A stretch of DNA of 64,000 nucleotides. Origin: Spirogloea muscicola (Eukaryota; Streptophyta; Zygnematophyceae; Spirogloeales; Spirogloeaceae). Position 1 is the stretch's first letter. The number at the start of each line of letters is the position of its first letter. The notes under the pieces were generated by a model that worked only from the letters and a program-made list of their open reading frames with translations, did no database searches and was not told where the DNA came from. Positions 1 to 11,090 of the stretch are shown here, one piece after another. Both the position numbers and the translations under genes were made by a program. The stretch covers positions 735,923 to 799,922 of the forward strand of contig WELB01000028.1 in assembly GCA_009602725.1 (NCBI GenBank). Reading direction: 5' to 3'.

Positions 1-120
1 CGCCCGCCACCGCCGCCGCCGCCGCGGCGGCCATCGCCACCATCCTGGCGCGCCGGTAGCCGCTGGAGCTCGGCAGCTGTGGCAGGAATTTGACGAGGCG
101 AGAAGCAGCCGAGGCTTCTC

Positions 121-165
<45 letters not shown>

Positions 166-654
166 AGGGAGAGCAATGAGTCTGGGCGTGGAAGGCGCCG
201 CCGCTGCTGATTTAAGAGGGGAGGCTCGGCCCGCCCTGCGGCGCCGCTCGCGGGAAGCACATCTTTCCCCAGCCGAGGATGAGGGGGGGCTATTTGACTG
301 CGCAGCAAGACAGAATCAGCTATCTGTTCTTTTCCCAACGCAAACCAAATGGCTGGCTAAAAGCCCAACAAATGTAAAAGTTGCTGGGAAACAAACCCAA
401 AGAAATGAACAAGGTCTGAAAGGGTCGGAAGGCAATATAATGGTACTCCCCTCATTTATGCCGGGAGACTATTGACGTCCAGATTTTGCGGCCCACGTGG
501 CGGCAGTTGGGCGTGCCGGGCAAGGCACGTGGGCCGGGGACCCCAGGCAGCGCGGCGCCGCCAGCGCCCGATCTGACGGTCGCAGATGCCCCTGCCCATC
601 TGCCTGATCGGACGGGAGCCAGCCGCTTGTGGTCCCAACCCACTCGGACGGCTG
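1..654. other. GC-rich stretch, no gene recognised
   Basis: One frame reads a short alanine-rich tail ending at a TAG at 57-59, which could be the last codons of an upstream gene, but 18 residues are too few to name. The rest is a CCG repeat and unremarkable GC-rich DNA. Short open frames at 176-475 have no domain I know. Confidence 0.4.
119..167. repeat. (CCG)n microsatellite
   Basis: About 15 uninterrupted CCG/GCC units. Similar CGG tracts sit near several gene starts in this window (around 7090, 15280 and 48020-48085). Confidence 0.9.
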
Positions 655-830
655 CCGGCTATTGGCCCGAGGGAAGTGAAACGTCATGCCGATGCTGAGG
701 CTGCTTAGCAGGGGTTACGGAGTGCTTCGTAGCTGCTTCGTTTCTTTTTAGTTTCTTTTTTTCGGGCTGGCTTCTCACAGCCATTGCCCCCATTGGGAGA
801 GCCACTTCTTCTTCTTTTAGTGCTTGTTGT
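655..830 (+). mobile_element. LINE 3' end with 3' UTR (truncated copy)
   Basis: Around 685-715 the DNA aligns with the degenerate end of the LINE reading frame (CTGAGGCTGCTTA..AGGGGTTAC; intact copies read S-D-L-R-L-L-T-R-G-Y then stop). The family's 3' UTR follows, with GGGCTGG...CAGCC at 756-781. Only the last few hundred bases of an element are present. Confidence 0.6.
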
Positions 831-861
831 TCTTCGTACTTCCCCAGGCGAAGAAGCAAGC

Positions 862-1010
862 GCGGCCAGATTGACTGGTGGCTGGGAGAGGCCAGCCCAA
901 AAGAGTGGACAAGGTCTGAAGGAGTCGGAGTGCTAAGGACTGAGACAGCAGTAAGCGAACTCTCAGTAACCCCTCGTCAGTAGATGAAAATCTGAATAGC
1001 TAGCAGGCGG
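862..1010 (-). mobile_element. LINE 3' end with 3' UTR (truncated copy)
   Basis: Read on the minus strand it encodes S-D-F-H-L-L-T-R-G-Y then TGA. The 3' UTR follows, with CAGACCTTGTCCACTC and the GGGCTGGC...GCCAGCC-type hairpin. Its orientation is opposite to the neighbouring copies. Confidence 0.7.
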
Positions 1011-1039
1011 AACTTACTTCCCCTGGCCCCTTCTCGTCC

Positions 1040-1990
1040 TTTGTTCATTCTTATTTGGGCTGGCTTTTTCCAGCCCCTATCCTCAATGGGCGAGCCCTTC
1101 ATCGACTTACGAATCCCTCCGGCTCTCCGACGACCTCTTCCGGCCGGCTCTCCACCATCATCTCGGCCTCCCTCCACTTTGTTTGGCTGGCATTCGACAG
1201 TGTGATTGTGGCCATCTGTTCGGAGGATGAGATTTCTTTGGCAGCTCACATGCTTCGATTTTTTGAGGTAAGTGAACGTAATGCCTCCCACAATCTTCTC
1301 AGAGACGCTATGTATAGCTTGGTGCGCGAGGCAGGTTACCATGCAGCCATGGAGGTGCCGGGCATCATGCCGGTACTCCAGAAGCGCGGCAGGCCCTACA
1401 TCAGACGTCTGGATGTGGTTGCGGACCCCCCGGTGCGGTGGGCCTCGTCTCGTCCTTGATGTCATTCTCATTGACGCCTTCCAACCAGGGGCACCCACAC
1501 CATCTGTGCCAGGTTGGGCGACACATCATGCGGAGAGGAAGAAGGAGAGGCACAACAATGACCACCCCCGGGGCGACCACTTCTTCCCATGCGCCATGGA
1601 CATGTAAGGCGGCTACGGAACAAAGTGGTCTTCCCTCCTCCATCGCCTGGCTCTGCATGTCGATGCCCGCCGACGTAGTCGGGCGGGTAGCTAAGGGCAT
1701 TCTAGCGTCCCGCAAGCCATCGTTGCATGCTATAGAATGCAGCTATCAGAGTCTACAGCGCTCCCAGGCACTTACGATACACCAGCGTGCTGGGCGTGCA
1801 TTAGCCCAGGCCAATGCATTCCGTGGTGGTGGTTCGGCTCCTCAGCTTAGCTTGTCAGATATGCATGTGCTCACTCGGGGATATTTAGTGTCCCCCTTAG
1901 CTAGCTCATTACCCCGTAACAGGACATTTGTAAGGCTAGAAATGGCCTCCCTTTCAATTTCCTGCGCACCGTGCGCCTTCTCTCCCCAAA
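1040..1990 (+). mobile_element. LINE fragment: endonuclease domain to 3' UTR
   Basis: A 5'-truncated copy of the family whose long copy lies at 7230-11600. Residues such as AAHMLRFFEVSERNASHNLL, then IMPVLQKRG and RRLDVVADP, align with HMLRC.., SIMPIQLGADG and RRADLVATP of the long copy. Downstream come D-V-I-L-I-D, R-G-D-H-F-F-P-C-A-M-D and the terminal S-D-M-H-V-L-T-R-G-Y. The segment order fits a PD-(D/E)XK restriction-like endonuclease and its C-terminal extension. Frame changes show it is dead. The first ~50 bases (1040-1090) are a separate 3' UTR scrap. Confidence 0.75.
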
Positions 1991-2029
1991 TTGTCTTGTA
2001 AGACGAAGAAGAGAGAGAAAGCGCGGCAC

Positions 2030-2240
2030 ATTTAACTGGTGGCTGTGAGAGGCCAGCCCAAAGGAATGGACAAGGTCTGAAGGAGCCGGATGGCGCAGAA
2101 AGCAAGGTACTAAGTGCTACGACGGCGGTAAGGGGACTCTTAGTATCCTCTAGTCAGTAGATGCAGGCGGAATAGCTAGCAGGCGGATAGACGTCGCCCT
2201 GACGGAAGCCGGAGGCCGCCGCCAAAGCGCGTGAACCACG
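2030..2240 (-). mobile_element. LINE 3' end (truncated copy)
   Basis: The minus strand carries the GGCTGTGAGAGGCCAGCCC hairpin and the downstream CCTTGTCCATTC box. The last bases resemble the CGTCAGGG / GCCTCCGGC coding segment just before the LINE stop in other copies. Confidence 0.65.
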
Positions 2241-2289
2241 TGTGAACCACGAAAAAACATGTAGAGAAATGAGAGATGGTCTCTTCCTT

Positions 2290-2505
2290 AGCGAGAGAAG
2301 GCGCGCGGCGCACATGGAATTGAAAGGGAGGCCATTTCTAGCTTTACAAATATCCTGTTAACGGGGTAATGAGCTGGCTAAGGGGGACACTAAAATCCCC
2401 GAGTGAGCACATGCATGTCTGACAAGCTAAGCTGCGGAGCCAAACCACCATTACGGAAGCCATTAGCCTGGGCTAATGCACGCCCAGCACGCTGGTGTAT
2501 CGCTT
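2290..2505 (-). mobile_element. LINE 3' fragment, inverted partner of 1775-1990
   Basis: The reverse complement matches 1775-1990 over about 215 bases with few differences, including the CACCAGCGTGCTGGGCG stretch and the CTCGGGGAT..TTAGTGTCCCCC end. The two arms are about 300 bases apart. Confidence 0.8.
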
Positions 2506-3335
2506 GTTTCCTTAAGAGGGCGAAAGAAACAAGTAATTTTTGAGAGCCTACTTGCGGACGTCTGAGAGATTAGTATCTTGCTTTTTGCGCCACCGGGCCC
2601 TTTCAGACCTTGTCCATTCTTTTGGGCTGGCTTCTCACAGCCATTGCTGTCAATTTGGAATCGCAGTTTTTTGAGATAAAAGAAAGAAACAGCGCGTCCA
2701 AATTGAATTGAGATCAGCTCAGCCACAGATAGGCGATGGTTGTGTGTCTTACAACGACTGCTTTCCTTCCAGCTCCTTCGGACCTTGTCCATTCCTTTGG
2801 GCTGGCCTCTTACAGCCACCAGTCAATTTGGAAGCGCTGTATGATTTCCGGCTGCTCAACGGGGGACACTGAGCACCCAATGGCCACTTGAGTCGGTGTG
2901 TGCTCTGGCGCTATTCTGGCCCCTTCGACCACTGTTTATCCTTTTTCCTGGGCTGGCCAATCACAGCCATCGCCCTCTACTGGAAGAGTTTTTCTTTTCC
3001 GGCTGCTTTCTGGCCCAGACTTACTATGTGACCATCCTCAGAACTTGTTTCAATGTTGATTTTAGCGCTCCCTGGCCAGCTTCGGACCTTGTCCACTCCT
3101 TTTGGGCTGGCTTTTCAGCCCTCGCCCCGTGGATGAGCTGACTTCCTTACTGACTGCTAGACCTTGTTCATTTTCTTGGGCGGGCCTCTCGCCGCCTTGG
3201 GCTGACCTCTCACAGCCACTGCCTAACATTGAAAGAGCCGTTTCTTTTTGCCCAACTGTCAAATTAGCTTGTTGGATTAGCATGTGCTCAATCGTGGATA
3301 TTTAAAGTCCCCATTCAGCCAGCTTCAGCACTGAT
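2506..3335 (+). mobile_element. String of LINE 3' UTR fragments
   Basis: At least five successive copies of the 3' UTR core (ACCTTGTCCATTC-like box, then GGGCTGG...CAGCC) lie at about 2600-2650, 2775-2820, 2930-2990, 3085-3130 and 3160-3235. Two carry degenerate coding ends: FRLLNGGH-stop near 2850-2871 and a trace at 3280-3302. No host gene is seen. Confidence 0.65.
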
Positions 3336-4389
3336 ACCTTGGGCCCCCTTGAAGTAGCGCTTCGCTTTGTGCAGCCACATTCTTTGCACTAACATTTTAC
3401 CTGAACAAAGTCTTGGCTTGATCTTGCCTCCCATTCAATTCAGGCACACCGCGGTCCTTTCCTCTCTCAAGGTCTCAAGTAGACCTAAAGACACGATGCA
3501 GGGATACCTTCGACCTCGTTTGAAATAGCGTCTGAGGAAGTTGGTCACCCCAGCCTGCAGAAGATGCATGGATTGCACTACGGGGCTGAAACGTTTGACG
3601 GTCAAGAGCGCAAATCAGAACCCGCAGCAGCTTCTTTATGTACATAATATCTCTCGCAGGCTTAGTGAATTGCTGCAGCACTTCGTCCATCAGCAGCATT
3701 TGTCCAAGATCATACGTGATTCGGCTTTCAAATCTCCAGTCCGCATGCCATCAGCAGCCACTTCCCCAAAAAGCTGCTTGCCATTAGGTGCCTCAGCAAG
3801 CCTCAAGACCTATATATAGGTCACCACCGTTGGCTACTGTGGTCATACATTCTTGACAGCTACAAGATGTACGAGTCAGAAACGTTATAAGCTCAAGTGC
3901 CTATATCCTCCTATGAAGTAATCTAAATACGGATTACGTCTTAATTGCATCTGACTGTGATCATGCGGCTCAATCCTTCAACTTTACTGAAGCTGCCTCC
4001 ACCAATTCATGGCTGCTGTTGCCCGAGTTCCCTCTTCAGTCTGCACAGGCAGAGCAGCAGCAGCACAGCAGCAGCCAATGTATCTCTCTCCAGCCATTTG
4101 CCGTGGTTCTGACTGATCCACTACTGATAGCCAAAGCAACTGAGCGTAAGCTCAAGAGTGGAAGGAGGAAAGGTGAACAAGTCGTAAATGGTGACCAGTC
4201 TGTCCCCTTTGTCACAACCAAGACCTCTGATGCTCACCTGTCCAATATACTGAACAGCATGAGGTGGTAGAGTTCAATCGCTGGGACCTGGGCTCCTAAG
4301 CCCGACCGACGTTAATGAGGACGACTGAAGAAAAGAAATGAGTTGCACTTTACAAATGCCTCAAATTGCTAGCTTAGGGGATGTCCTCA
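3336..4389. other. Intergenic / 3' flank of the kinase gene
   Basis: No recognisable coding homology on either strand. The last few hundred bases probably hold the 3' UTR of the minus-strand kinase gene. Open frames here (for example 4019-4270) look random. Confidence 0.4.
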
Positions 4390-6681
4390 TCAGGCGGGGC
4401 GCTGAGCCAGGAGAGGCTGCAGAGCCTTCACCACAATCCCCATGTTTGGCCGGAAGTCCGCCTCGTACTGCACACACAAGGCCGCGACCGCTGCCAACTG
4501 CACAGTCCAAGCATTGCAGCAATTGCCGCAGTGATGCAAGGCATCAGATGGGGCCTAGAATGGTGCAACTTCCATGCAAGCTGCTGCCAAACGAGATGCA
4601 GGATTCCACGTCAGATGTGCAATCTGCATATTTAAATGAAATCAGCTCGGCTGCTTGCATGCATCTGCAAGAAACACTCATGCTTCCCACTTGCAAAAAG
4701 GGCAACCCATTGGGTAGGTGGACGCACTTTTGCCACAGCTTTCTGTGGGTACTCCTTCAGCCGGGGGTCCACGCATGCCTTCACCTTGTCCTCGGCCAAC
4801 CGCGGGGTCGCCTGGGCCAGGCAGCAGCCAACCGCTTGAGCAGGCACCCTTGACTTCTATACTCTAGGTTATCACAACATTCCCTTGTACGCTGTCCAAG
4901 ATGCTCCTGTTATGACCTCCATGTTCAGAAGAGTGACACCAGTGGCACCAACAACTCTGCTCAACATGATTGCGACAAGAAGTATTATGAGGTGCAGGAC
5001 TGATACCCAGGTCACAAGAGACTGCTGCCCTTTGGGCATGTTGTGATCTACGGGTTTGCGACCAGTCAGCAGCTCCAAGAGCACAACCCCAAAGCTGTAC
5101 ACGTCGCTTTTGAAGCTCAAGGAGCCCGTCATTGCGTACCTAAACGCCAATGGGCCAAGCAAAATGCAAGCAAGCAAGCAATCAGGTCAAGGCAGGACCA
5201 GACACAGATGGTTCTGCATATCAGTTCTTTGATACGAAGAAGGTTCCTAACCATGTGTAGCAGCTCACTCATCCTCATGCTTGTTCATGCATGACAAGCA
5301 GTCTGACATTACTGCGGTAAGGAAAACAGTGAGTATCCACACAGAGTCTGTTGTTTGTATTCTTGAAATAGGAAAACAGCAGAGTCTACTAAAGTCATCA
5401 AGGCAGCTAAAAATCTGGACGCACTCAGGGGCGTGGTAACCAAAGGTGCCCAGGACGCGCGTGGAGTGGAGACGGGAGGCCTGGTCTGGCGCCTGGTTGG
5501 AGAGGTTGAAGTCCGCAATCTTGGCTGTGTAGTCGTCAAAGAGCAGCACATTGCTGGACTTTATGTCCTTATGGATAACCGGCGGCTGAACCTGCACCAG
5601 CAAACGAGCAGCGCAGGCAGCACAAGTACGTGAGCACCAAGCCCAAGCTGACAAAATCTTGGACCAGCGGTGGTGGCAGGTGTGCACCTTCTCATGGAGG
5701 TACTCAAGGCCCCTGGCCGAGGACACGGCGATCTTCACGCGCTGCATCCAATCCAGCGGCGGTCCAGGCTCTGCGTTCTTCACACCCTTGCGTCCTGCGC
5801 ACGGCAGCCGCCAGCCCCAGTGCTGAGCTCTGCTGATGTTCGTATGCAGCAAGTACTCAGCTGCCGGATGAGGTCAGAACGGGTGGGGCTGATGCTGCTC
5901 CGCTGCAGCAGGTTACCATGGATGATGTCGTGGAGGCTGCCGAGCGGCGCAAACTCGTAGGCCAGCACGCGCATCTGCCCCTCGACGCAGTACCCCAACA
6001 GCTCCACGACGTTGTCGTGCCGCAGCTGGCTCACCAGCCCGACCTGGCTCGCAGCAGTGCCCCACCACGCCTCTCAGCCGGTGCAGGCTCACCGTGACAG
6101 TCACTGTGGGTAAGGATAGGCAGCCCAGTGCCAGGATGCAGTGCTGAGTCACTTGGCAGAGGTGGCCCTCTGGCCAGGGCTGACCTCGGCCAGGAACTCG
6201 GAGTCCTGCTGGGAGCTGGCATCGAGCTTCTTGATGGCGGCGGCGCGGCCGTCGTGCAGGATGCCATAGTACACGCGGCCATAGGAGCCCTCGCCGATGA
6301 GCGCCTTGGCGCCGAAGTCGTCCGTCGCCTCGCGCAGCTCGTCGAGCGGGAAGGTGGGCACCGCAATGGGCAGCGGCTGGGCGGGGTACGCGGGCTCCAC
6401 GATCTGCTTCGGCGCCGGCGGCTCGGTGCTCGGCGCCACGCCCAACACGGTCGCTGCGGACGGGGTGTGGAGGTCGACCAACTGGCATTGAGCCGAGAGC
6501 AGAAGCACACACGGCGACAAAGACTGGAGCGCCGCTGCAACGATGACCAGTCTCGAGTGCGCATGGGAGAGGAGGCCATGCAGTCCTCTGACGTCTGGTG
6601 CGCACCTTGGTTGCCGTTGTGGGAGGGCCGGGAGGGGGCCTTGCGCTCCCGGCCCCCGCCTTTGCCAAAGCAGCAGGCCAT
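4390..6681 (-). CDS. PTI1-like serine/threonine protein kinase
   Basis: Cytoplasmic receptor-like kinase of the PTI1 group, which acts below receptor kinases (Pto, OXI1) in plant stress signalling. Eight exons close in frame: 6606-6681, 6185-6453, 5917-6043, 5688-5794, 5425-5591, 5007-5139, 4728-4811 and 4390-4497, giving 356 aa, the usual length. The start M-A-C-C offers cysteines for palmitoylation, as in PTI1 proteins. Visible motifs are the glycine loop [11 protein letters not shown], catalytic lysine in [17 protein letters not shown], catalytic loop [13 protein letters not shown] in [12 protein letters not shown] (PTI1 proteins carry DFN rather than DFG), activation segment [14 protein letters not shown], and [20 protein letters not shown]. 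The catalytic-loop arginine is lysine (HKD), a mild oddity. The C-terminus reads [13 protein letters not shown] then stop. The family call is secure; pathway partners are inferred. Confidence 0.95.
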
Positions 6682-7229
6682 GGACGGCCTGCAGCACAAG
6701 ATCAAGGTGTGCGCGACGCCTGGAAGGCGGGCGGGGTGCAGCGCAAGAACGTCGTCGCTCGGTCACGGCAAGGCCCTGCCGGAAGCCACAAGGCCGTCGC
6801 TGCCGCGCCGTCAGCGGGAGAGGCGCAGCGGCAAGGCGTGACAAGGCTTGCCGGCGAGACGGCGCCGTCCGAGCCCACGCCAGCGCGGCCGCCTCCAGCC
6901 GATGGCGGTCGCGGTCGCCGATGGCGGCGGCATGCAGCACCGCGGCAGGCCAATTCGACGACGGCAGCGGCGGCGGAGGAGAGGCGCACGGCTACCTTGC
7001 CGGCATCGCAGCGGGGCTCGCCGCCGCCACAGCGAGCGCCGGCCGGGCAGGGCAGANGCAGCCGCCGCAACTGCTTGCCTGCGGCGGCGGCGGCTGCAGC
7101 GGGCGGCGGCGGTGGCGGCGGCGGGTCAGCGGCGAGGGGTGGTGGTGGGAAGGGGGGGGCCAGTGGGACTGCCGACAGGTAGTGGCCCGGGTTGAGCCGT
7201 CGGCAAAGCGCTGACGGAAATATCATCAG
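6682..7229. other. GC-rich 5' flank of the kinase gene
   Basis: Very GC-rich, with CGG-type repeats near 7085-7130 and a single unresolved base at 7057. It separates the kinase start from the 3' end of the LINE. Long open frames on both strands are alanine/arginine-rich by-products of base composition; none is recognised. Confidence 0.5.
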
Positions 7230-7329
7230 CAAGTATCGTGTAGAGGATGATCACTTGGTAACCTCTGATTAGCAGCAGCAAGTCAGAATAAGAAAGGCTA
7301 GCCGCCGGAAAGCAGTCCCCGTGGCTTCG

Positions 7330-7615
7330 CAGCCGCGATGGACAAGGCAGCCTTCACCACCGCCTTGCTGCAGCTCCCCGGAGGCCGACCTGCGCGGGCG
7401 TGCGAGACACCACTCGGCCTCTTCCCCGGGGGGCAGCGGCGTGGCTCCAGGCCCTCCCCCTCAACGACGCCCTCACTCTCCCGGACGAGGTATTCCGCAG
7501 TGCCGTCCACCGGCTCCTCGGCCTGCCGCCGCCATGTCTCCAGGGTGTGCGTCAGTGTGAACGTGGCGAGCGAGGGGCCGAGCCTGGGGAGCTCGCCGAA
7601 CATTTTACGCCGTAG
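7330..7615 (+). mobile_element. Second LINE fragment, inverted inside the long copy
   Basis: On the plus strand this encodes ADLRGRAR, then TLPDEVFRSAVHRLLGL and a degenerate knuckle (RQCERGE). It matches the minus-strand segment at about 7850-8120 (SDLRGRAR, TMPDEVFRTAVHRLLGL, NQCECGA) at roughly 70% of residues. It separates the AMDIYGGYG segment of the long copy from its terminal codons. The divergence suggests a separate insertion rather than a simple inversion. Confidence 0.75.
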
Positions 7616-10559
7616 CCTCCGTAGATATCCATGGCACGCGGACAAAAATGGTCCCCTCGGGAATGGTCCTGGTAGTGCCGCTCCTTCTTGAGCTCCGCGG
7701 TGGGCGTGGCGACCAGGTCGGCGCGTCGTGTATGGGGCTGGCCGTCCGCGCCCAGCTGGATGGGCATTATTGAGGAGTTCTCCACAGCCACCTTGAAGCC
7801 AGCCTCCATAGACACCCCCTGCATACCATCTCGCAGGAGATCGTGGAAAGCGGTCCGATCGCCCCTGTGTGCGCAACGGAGCATATGTGCAGCCAGCTCC
7901 GCAGGGTCAGCGTTACGGGCACCGCACTCGCACTGATTAGCGCCCACGAGGCAGGGAGGGAGGAGGCCCAAGAGCCGGTGGACCGCCGTCCTGAAGACCT
8001 CATCGGGCATGGTGAGCGCCGCGTGGAGTGGGAGCGCTGATAACCACGCCGCCGTCCCATGGGAGGAGGCTGAGAGAAGCCGGGCGCGCCCTCGAAGGTC
8101 AGACGGAGGGAGAAGCTCCACCACCTGGTCAGCGGCCGCTTTTTCATTCAGCGCTGAGAAACGTGCCTGGGCACGCAGGTCAAGGGTGTGGGCGAGGGGC
8201 GAGGTGGATGAAAGGGACGGCCTGCTCCAACATTTTGGGGTGGACCGCCAGGAGCCTGTCGCGGGCAGAGCGGAGGGCAACCTGAAAGGGCAGCTGGCCG
8301 ATCTCCACTTCAGCTGCCGCCCGCTCCAGGGCGCGCTGGACGTAGACGAGGAACCTCTGGCACATGGGGGCTGCCACCTGAGCCCAGCTACCCATGTAGG
8401 CCGCCTCGCAGGCGCGGGCAACTGAGCGGCATCCCAGCTGCCGCGGCTGGTCAGCAGGCTAGCCTGCAACAGCGCAGCTGGTGAAGTGAGGAACGCAGGG
8501 TGCTGCACGAGGGTGGCCGCGGACGCCAGGATACCGGAGTCAGAAGCCGCATACGCTGCCTTCACCGCCGATGAGGGAGGGATGGTGCGGGCCAGGTAGT
8601 GTGGTCGCTGCGCGAAGCGTGTCAGCATCGCGGTCGCCAGCTGCATGTCCTGCAGCATGTGAAGACAGTCCGCCGGCCGGAGGTGTTCCTGCAGCCGCGC
8701 CTGCAGCTGCTCCGTCACAAAGGCAGGTGCGCCTAGGGGGACGCCGAGGAGGGTGAGGCCCCCGGCTGGTGTCTGGCAACCCTCGGGCAGGCGCAGGTGG
8801 GCTGGCAGGCCCTGAGGGGAGCAGGCGCTGCATTTGTCCGCCCGAATGTCCAGGTCGATCGCGTTCAGCTGCACTTGGAGGGTGGCAAAGGCAGCTACGA
8901 CATCCTCTGGCTTCCCCACCAGCGTGGTGTCATCAGTGTATGTCGGCACGAGGACGCCAGGGTGAACCGCGACCATTGCCTGGAGCGCACGGTGATGTGC
9001 CAGAGCGTGGTAGAACCCCGCCAGTGGATCCCCTTGGCGCGCGCCCCTGGTGGAGTGGATGGTCGTCGCTGAACCACCCCCCGCCCGCCACTGCAGCTCG
9101 CATGGCTGACCGGACCCCATCCTGAAGAAGGGTAGAAGGCTGGGGAAGGCCTCTCTCAGCTCCTCCGCGATGACATTACGATCAACGCTGTTGAAGGCGT
9201 TGCGGACGTCGACCGCCATAGCCACCCATTCGGGATGCAGGTCCAGGGCGGCCCGTACGCCGTGCACGACTGTTTCACCGCCGCTCCGCAGCCCCGCACC
9301 AAACTGTTGGGGCGCCAGGTGTGCCTGGGCCTGCCCTGCGTGCTGTTGCCAAAGCGCGCGCCCCACCAGGCGGCACCTCACCAATGGCGATGGGCCTGAC
9401 CCCCCCACCGGCCTTGCTGAGCGCCAGCAGTGTACTGGTGCACAGGATGTTGCGAATGCTGGCCGGGACCTGGTCGCGAGCGAGGAGCTGGCACACCTGG
9501 TGGAGCGCCTGGAAGTCGGCCGGGTCGCCCTCCAGGAAGATTACCTGGAGATGCTCGGTAAGCATGTGGGAAGGACCTCCAGCGGCCGCGCAGCGGCTGC
9601 TCTGCAGGGCCCTCTGCAGGGCGTCGGCTTTGAGGACCACCTCCTCCGGCGGTGCGAAGGTGGCCAGCCACGGGGGCAGGGGGTGGCGAGCCGCAGGGTG
9701 CAGGGACTCCAGGGCCGCCCTTGTGGCAGCATTGGTGGGCGCCAGCACCGCGTCGTCCAGGGCCTGGATTGCCCTTGAAAACTCGCCCGCGTGACCGAAC
9801 CGCAGAGCCCGGCGGACATTGGCGGCCCTGTCTGGTGCGGCCTGCGCGTCACCTCGGTTTGCTGCCGCGGCCGCCACCGCTGCGTCATGGGGCGCGAGAA
9901 GCTCCTCCCAACGGTCGCTCTCGAACAATCGGACGCGCTCCAGAAGGGGCTGCTGGCCCTGCCAGCGGCCGTCGTGGGGGGCACGGTCGAGCAGTAGCCG
10001 GGGGAAGAGGAGAAACTGCTTCCAAGCCGCCTCGTCCCGGTGGACCCTGGCAATCCGCTGCATCGCCGGGCGGAGCGCACGGCGAATGTGCGGGCGCACC
10101 CAGCGGGGCACATGGTGGAGGAGCGGGAGGGTCGCCTGGCGGTGGATGGCAGCCAGGTCGAGGCCGGCCAGCCACTGCCAGTGTTGAGGCGTGGGAGGGG
10201 TGGGCGCGGGAGGGACAGGCCTGCCTGGTCTGCCCCGGCGGCCGCCCGCAGCCGCTGCGCTCCACACCTGCGCCACACGGTTGTTGTTGAGCGCGCAGGC
10301 GCGCTCGTGGTTGGCCCGGCCTGACCGCGTGGTGAAGGTTGTCTGGCAGTGCTGGCACAGCAGGGGGTCGGGCGAGGTGGGGGCGAGGGCGGTGGAGCTG
10401 GTGCGCTCGGTGAAGGCGGAGGCGGCGCTGGCGAGGACGGCGTCGAGGGCGCCGACGACAGGGGGCAGGGCGGCTCGAGAGGCGGGATGGCGGATGGCTG
10501 GAAAGACGGAAGCGCAGACCGGGGGAGCGGCGGCAAGGTCGAGGCGGGTGGCTGGCACA

Positions 10560-11090
10560 GCGGAGGTGGACTCTGGGGTGACGGTGGCGGCGACGTTGGC
10601 GACGGTGGTGACGGCGGCAGAGGCGGCAGCGACGGCGGTGGGAACGGCGGCCCTGCTGCCACGGGAGGCGCACTCACGGGGATATCAGGGGCAGCATCAC
10701 GCCCAGGGGACAAGGCACCCTGCGGAGAGACCGGGTTCACCTCAGGGGGCCCTTCACATCTCGAGGGCTGAGTCGATAAAGCAGGTGCCCGTTGCTTCTC
10801 ACGGGCGGGAGGCGATACATGCTCCTCCATGGTCTGCTCCTGAGGTGAGGCTGCCAGGACCGTGACGATGGGGCCGCAAGCCGCAGCGGCCGCATCGGCT
10901 GGCGGGCACGGCGAAGGTGGACTATGTGGCGGCGGTGGCGGCGACTGCGGCGGCGGAGATGACGGCGGCGGCGGCGACGGCGGTGGTGACGGCGGCCCTG
11001 GGGCGGGAGGCAATATACGCTCCTCCGGAGATCTGTTCCTGAGGTGCGGCTGCCAGGACAGTGGCGTTGGGGTTGCAGGCTGCGGCGGCC
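10560..11090 (-). repeat. Duplicated proline-rich coding segment in the LINE N-terminus
   Basis: A block at about 10797-10890 recurs at about 10999-11090 (shared GGGCGGGAGGC, GCTCCTCC, TCCTGAGGTG and GGCTGCCAGGAC), with GGC/GAC-rich DNA between. On the coding strand it gives long runs of P, S and A between the two zinc fingers. Confidence 0.6.
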
